A DNA stretch of 64,000 nt from Vicingus sp036171675 (lineage in GTDB: Bacteria; Bacteroidota; Bacteroidia; Flavobacteriales_E; Vicingaceae). Each line of letters begins with the position of its first letter. Position 1 is the first letter of the stretch. Shown here piece after piece: positions 60,236 to 64,000 of this stretch. Position numbers and translations under genes: made by a program. The stretch covers positions 1 through 64,000 of the forward strand of contig JAVHRO010000080.1 in NCBI GenBank assembly GCA_036171675.1, given 5' to 3'. A model generated the notes under the pieces. That model made no database searches. It was not told where the DNA came from and was given only the letters and a program-made list of their open reading frames with translations.

Positions 60236-62065
60236 ATGAAAAGACTTTTATGCATCATCTTCAGTGCATTTAGCCAATTTTTAATTGCTCAAACCAACTA
60301 TTTCGATAGCTTGGAAATTTCGATTAAAAATTTATCGCCTTTTCAACAACAAAGTGTACTAGTATCATTGCCTTACGATAAAATTGTAGGAAACACCTCC
60401 CGTGCAGAAAAATTATTTTTGAACGCACTAAAAGTTGCTAAACAAATCAACAACAAAGAATACGAGGCTGATATTTACAATCAACTTGCGCTCATTTATT
60501 CATATCAAGGAAAACAAGACATAAGTCTAAATTACAACTTAAAAGCAATTAACATTTATGAGTTAATTGAAAATAAATCAAAAGCTGGAACCACTTATGG
60601 ATTGTTAGGTTTTTCAATGTATACTCGCGATATTGTAAGGGCAAAATTGTATATGCTTAAAGGAATAAAATTGCTTGAAACCAACAATGATTTAGTTGCA
60701 CTTAATCCACTATATGACAATTATGGTATTGTACAAGAGGTTTCTGGGAACATAGATAGTGCTATTTATTATTACAATTTAGCCCTCAAATTAAAACGCA
60801 ACCAGCGCGATAGCGTTGGTATTCCGTTTGCATTAGGGCATTTATCTGGCGTTTATTTGCTCAAAAAAGAGTATAAGCACTCTAAAATTTACCTTGATGA
60901 ATCATATGGAATTCGTAAAAAAAGAAATGACACCTATGGCATAGCCGAATGCACCGTACTTTACGGTGATTTTTATTATGCACAGCAGCATTTTAAAGAA
61001 GCGTCGGTCTGGTTTTTGGAAAGCTACAACATGGCACTTAAGAATAAGTATATCCATCTAGCTCAATATGCTTCCCAACATTTATCTAGTTGTTATGAAA
61101 ACTTGGGAAACATGTTGGAGGCAATTAACTATTTAAAAATACAGCAATTGCTTAAAGACTCGATGATAAACGAAAAAACCAACAATGCTTTTGCTAAATA
61201 TGAAATTCAATTTGATTCAGAAAAAAAAGAAAAACAAATTTTGGAGCAAAAAGCTAAAATAAGCGAACAAGAACTAAAAAGCAGAATCAGAACAAATCAA
61301 ATTGTCATGTTGTCAGCTTTGCTCCTTGTGTTGTTAATTACAAGTTTTTTTGTGTACAAGCAACAAAAATTTAAGCAACAAAAACTCATCGAAGAAAATA
61401 GGTTAATGGAACAATTGGCTAAAATAGAATTGCAAAACGAGCTTCAACAAGAACGTTTACGAATTTCGAGCGATTTACATGATAATATTGGTTCGCAGCT
61501 CACATTTATTATTTCTTCAATTGACAACATTCAGTATCTGTTTAAGAATACCAATGACCAACTAAATCATAAATTGGTAAACATATCAACATTTACCCAT
61601 AACACCATCACCCAATTGCGTGATACCATTTGGGCATTAAATAAAGATGAAATTAATTTTGATGATTTAAAAGAACGCCTAAACAACTATCTTAATCAGG
61701 CAAAATCAGCACAAGAAAAAATAAAATTTGAGACCATCAACACCCATACAAATAACTATAAATTAAATGCGTTACAAGGAGTAAATATTTATAGAATTGT
61801 ACAAGAGTCCATTAATAATTCCATTAAGTATTCTGCTGCAACAACAATTTCTTTAGTATTTACCGAAACCAATAATGAACTTAAAATTGCTGTTATCGAC
61901 GATGGAATTGGGTTTGTATTGAATAAAATTACGCTAGGGAATGGACTTCAAAACATAAAAAACCGGGCTTTAAAAATTAATGCCTACCTAACTATTAATT
62001 CAACTCCCGAAAAAGGCACATCCATAACGCTAATTATTAAAAAAGATACGATAAATGCCGTATAG
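60236..62065 (+). CDS. TPR-containing sensor histidine kinase
   Basis: 609 residues. A signal peptide (MKRLLCIIFSAFSQFLIA) leads a periplasmic tetratricopeptide domain (about 60-310, e.g. ADIYNQLALIYSYQGKQDIS). A coiled coil precedes one span (VMLSALLLVLLITSFFVYK). The HisKA_3-type H-box is RLRISSDLHDNIGSQLTFII; HATPase motifs are VQESINNSIKYS (N), VIDDGIGF (G1) and GNGLQNIKNRA (G2). The kinase is NarX/DesK-like. The response regulator follows after 42 nt. Signal unknown. Confidence 0.92.
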   Translation: MKRLLCIIFSAFSQFLIAQTNYFDSLEISIKNLSPFQQQSVLVSLPYDKIVGNTSRAEKLFLNALKVAKQINNKEYEADIYNQLALIYSYQGKQDISLNYNLKAINIYELIENKSKAGTTYGLLGFSMYTRDIVRAKLYMLKGIKLLETNNDLVALNPLYDNYGIVQEVSGNIDSAIYYYNLALKLKRNQRDSVGIPFALGHLSGVYLLKKEYKHSKIYLDESYGIRKKRNDTYGIAECTVLYGDFYYAQQHFKEASVWFLESYNMALKNKYIHLAQYASQHLSSCYENLGNMLEAINYLKIQQLLKDSMINEKTNNAFAKYEIQFDSEKKEKQILEQKAKISEQELKSRIRTNQIVMLSALLLVLLITSFFVYKQQKFKQQKLIEENRLMEQLAKIELQNELQQERLRISSDLHDNIGSQLTFIISSIDNIQYLFKNTNDQLNHKLVNISTFTHNTITQLRDTIWALNKDEINFDDLKERLNNYLNQAKSAQEKIKFETINTHTNNYKLNALQGVNIYRIVQESINNSIKYSAATTISLVFTETNNELKIAVIDDGIGFVLNKITLGNGLQNIKNRALKINAYLTINSTPEKGTSITLIIKKDTINAV

Positions 62066-62107
62066 TTTGTAAATTTTTGTGGTATTAACTTTGAATAAAA
62101 ATTAATT

Positions 62108-62761
62108 ATGCGGATTCGAATTGCTGTTGCCGAGGATAATGTTTTTTTAGCTCAAGCTATTGAAGAGAAAATTTCATTTTTTGACCATTTAAAATTTAAA
62201 TTTAAAGGAGCGAATGGCGCCGAATTAATTGGCAAATTAGACGTTGATCACAATATCGACGTTATTTTGATGGACATACAAATGCCCGAAATGGATGGGA
62301 TTTCTGCCACGGCATTTATAAAAAGCAAGTATCCTCAAATTAAAATAATAATGCTTACGGTATTTGATGACGACAACAACATTTTTAATGCGATAAAAGC
62401 TGGTGCCGATGGGTATTTGCTTAAAGAAACAAACCCCGAAGATTTAAATAAAAGTATTTTAGAAGTGCTCGATGGTGGTGCTGCTATGACCCCTTCAATT
62501 GCCTTGAAAACATTAAATTTACTGCGATTTCCAGAGCGCTTAACACAAGATAAAATTGTTCAAGACGAGATTTCCTTAAGTAGTAGAGAAGTAGAAATTT
62601 TAGATCAACTTTCAAAAGGATTAAACTATCAGAATATTGCCGACAACTTATTTATTAGTCCAGCAACAGTCCGAAAACACATCGAAAATATCTACAAAAA
62701 ATTACAAGTTCATAATAAAATAGAAGCGATTCAAAAAGCCATAAAACTTGATTTGTTGTAA
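62108..62761 (+). CDS. NarL/FixJ-family response regulator
   Basis: 217 residues. The receiver has AEDNVFLAQAIEEK, the phospho-acceptor Asp in DVILMDIQMPEMDGISA, MLTVFDDDNNIFNAIKAGAD and YLLKETNPEDL. The C-terminal LuxR helix-turn-helix is LSSREVEILDQLSKGLNYQN then IADNLFISPATVRKHIENIY. It is the cognate partner of the preceding kinase. Confidence 0.93.
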   Translation: MRIRIAVAEDNVFLAQAIEEKISFFDHLKFKFKGANGAELIGKLDVDHNIDVILMDIQMPEMDGISATAFIKSKYPQIKIIMLTVFDDDNNIFNAIKAGADGYLLKETNPEDLNKSILEVLDGGAAMTPSIALKTLNLLRFPERLTQDKIVQDEISLSSREVEILDQLSKGLNYQNIADNLFISPATVRKHIENIYKKLQVHNKIEAIQKAIKLDLL

Positions 62762-63120
62762 ACCCCGAAACACCTTTTTTATAATTTAAAGAATCATACT
62801 GAATCATGAATAAGTGCTATTCACTATCTGTTCTCATTTTCAGCCATCAAATTCATAGCTATCAATGCTCTATCTGTCTGTTTTGGTTTTCGTATTTGAT
62901 AATCAATGAACAACTTTTATTTTTACCATATTTTTAACCAAACCACGGGTTGTCTAAATAATTTAGCCTTTAATTAGAATGTTAGAGGCTAATCAGTTGA
63001 GCAGCCTCTACTTGTTTTTAACGCAACGAGCTAAATCTTTAAAATATTTAAAGTAAATAATTACTTTAGCACATTATTTATACTAAAAGGCGTTAAAATA
63101 AGTTATACTTGATTTAAAAA
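62762..63120. promoter_or_regulatory. Spacer with two mutually exclusive hairpins
   Basis: No gene. TTAGCCT (62963-62969) pairs with AGGCTAA (62986-62992), and TAGAGGCT (62983-62990) pairs with AGCCTCTA (63003-63010) followed by CTTGTTTTT. The overlap makes them alternative folds, the second terminator-like. It could be a simple terminator for the response-regulator gene. Confidence 0.35.
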
Positions 63121-64000
63121 TTGAAATTTTCTACATACATAAAAGGGTTTATTCTAATTTTTGTTGTTTTGCTGGCGGCTTGTTCCACCAAAAAAAACTC
63201 GTTCACTCGCAGGGTATATCACAACACCACCACTCGATACAATTATTATTTTAACGCAAAAGAAATAATGAAACTAACCAATCAAAAGTTAGTTGAAGAT
63301 AATGTTGATGATTTTTCTGAATTATTACCGCTATTTATTCTTCCAAACGAAGAAAAATCAAAAGGTTTATATCCAGACATGGATAAGGTTATAGATAAAT
63401 GTTCTGAAGCAATTGATAGGCATTCAATATTTGTTAACAAAGAAGAACACAACAAATGGATTGATGAGTGCTATATGCTTATCGGTAAAGCTCGTTATTA
63501 CAAAGGAGAGCATTATTTAGCAATAGAAGTATTCGAATACCTTGCAAAAGCATATAATAACAAACCCGAACAAAATGCGGCTTTAATTTGGTTGGCCCGA
63601 ACTCATATGAAAGTGAATGAAATGAGTAAGGCAGAATCCTATTTAAAGTTGATGGATGAAGGATCCGATCCACCTGATAAATATAAAAGTGAGTACAATG
63701 CGGTATATGCTGATTTTTTAATAAAAAACAAACAGTATGATGATGCCATTGCAAAACTGGAAGAAGCCCTAAAATTTACAAAAAACAGCATTGATAAGCA
63801 ACGATTTACGTATGTATTAGCACAATTATGGCTTAAAAAGAAAGAGTTTGGAAAATCTTCTGAACTTTTTGCCAAGGTTATTAGTCTTAAACCACGATAC
63901 GACATGATGTTCAATGCTCAAATTAGCAGAGCTTTATCGTTTGACGTCGAAGGAAAAGACAATGATGAAGTTAAAAAAATGTTAACCAAAATGCAGCGTG
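63121..64000 (+). CDS. porW: PorW/SprE-like T9SS lipoprotein, 5' part only
   Basis: Open from TTG 63121 to the window's right edge (293 codons, C-terminus beyond). Lipoprotein signal KFSTYIKGFILIFVVLLAAC. Next comes a basic tract, NSFTRRVYHNTTTRYNYYFN, and NAKEIMKL, which is typical of the T9SS/gliding proteins PorW/SprE, then TPR-like repeats (YCYMLIGKARYYKGEHYLA-like; DFLIKNKQYDDAIAKLEEA). In T9SS it links the trans-envelope motor complex. It supports that the organism runs type IX secretion, in line with the sorting domain of the gene at 19411. Confidence 0.8.
   Translation, partial: MKFSTYIKGFILIFVVLLAACSTKKNSFTRRVYHNTTTRYNYYFNAKEIMKLTNQKLVEDNVDDFSELLPLFILPNEEKSKGLYPDMDKVIDKCSEAIDRHSIFVNKEEHNKWIDECYMLIGKARYYKGEHYLAIEVFEYLAKAYNNKPEQNAALIWLARTHMKVNEMSKAESYLKLMDEGSDPPDKYKSEYNAVYADFLIKNKQYDDAIAKLEEALKFTKNSIDKQRFTYVLAQLWLKKKEFGKSSELFAKVISLKPRYDMMFNAQISRALSFDVEGKDNDEVKKMLTKMQR

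Overview
The window comes from a Bacteroidota bacterium, probably flavobacteria-like and known from an AT-rich draft or metagenome-type genome. The evidence is a type IX secretion (T9SS) C-terminal sorting domain (end of the gene at 19411-21813), a PorW/SprE-like T9SS lipoprotein at the right edge, a CarboxypepD-regulatory/beta-barrel outer membrane protein, DUF4271 next to hemD, HU-CCDC81/SPOR and GIN-domain proteins, repeated TAnnTTTG promoter elements, no Shine-Dalgarno pattern, and many short GC-rich palindromic repeats between genes. I see no rRNA, tRNA, CRISPR array, transposase or prophage.

Layout. (1) 1-5069, minus strand: a four-gene operon whose order and motifs match ATP-dependent class I benzoyl-CoA reductase, bcrC-bcrB-bcrA-bcrD, with a G/C-rich palindrome in every gene junction. 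(2) 5261-7596, plus: an FNR-like palindrome, a MobA-like nucleotidyltransferase, XdhC and a short-chain dehydrogenase. (3) 7792-12084: an outer membrane barrel protein with a G9 tract before its likely start, a GIN-domain protein, then about 1 kb of gene fossils. One fossil is the N-terminus of a molybdenum-hydroxylase [2Fe-2S] subunit behind a second, near-identical FNR-like site. (4) 12085-19318: hemerythrin, YjdM, a radical SAM protein, DprA, a glycosyltransferase and large membrane proteins. (5) 19411-29553: a T9SS cargo protein, alr (no normal start codon), tdk, an M28 peptidase, a thioesterase, an HU/SPOR protein and a hydroxyacid dehydrogenase. (6) 29992-40516: sulfur and methionine metabolism. 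cysQ-deoC faces cysC. After dusB, hemD and DUF4271 comes a promoter, a SAM riboswitch and a 51-residue leader ORF ending in ten consecutive Met/Cys codons, then metY-metX-hom-cysH. (7) 40547-48680: a permease, rbfA, hflX and two amidohydrolase genes. (8) 48681-55700: accessory and repeat-rich, with two CAP-domain proteins, a MITE-like element, nested palindromes and orphan small ORFs. (9) 55881-64000: YceI, CvpA, a cyclophilin, pheS, a two-component system and the 5' part of porW.

How it fits together. Regions 1-3 look like an anaerobic aromatic-degradation block: benzoyl-CoA reductase, molybdenum-cofactor maturation factors, a ruined molybdenum-hydroxylase subunit gene, and a shared FNR-type operator. 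Region 6 is a methionine/cysteine supply unit whose 5' leader appears to read both SAM (riboswitch) and charged Met/Cys tRNA (leader peptide). These two loci are the most interesting parts. Functions are assigned from recognisable motifs and gene order only; no database search was run.
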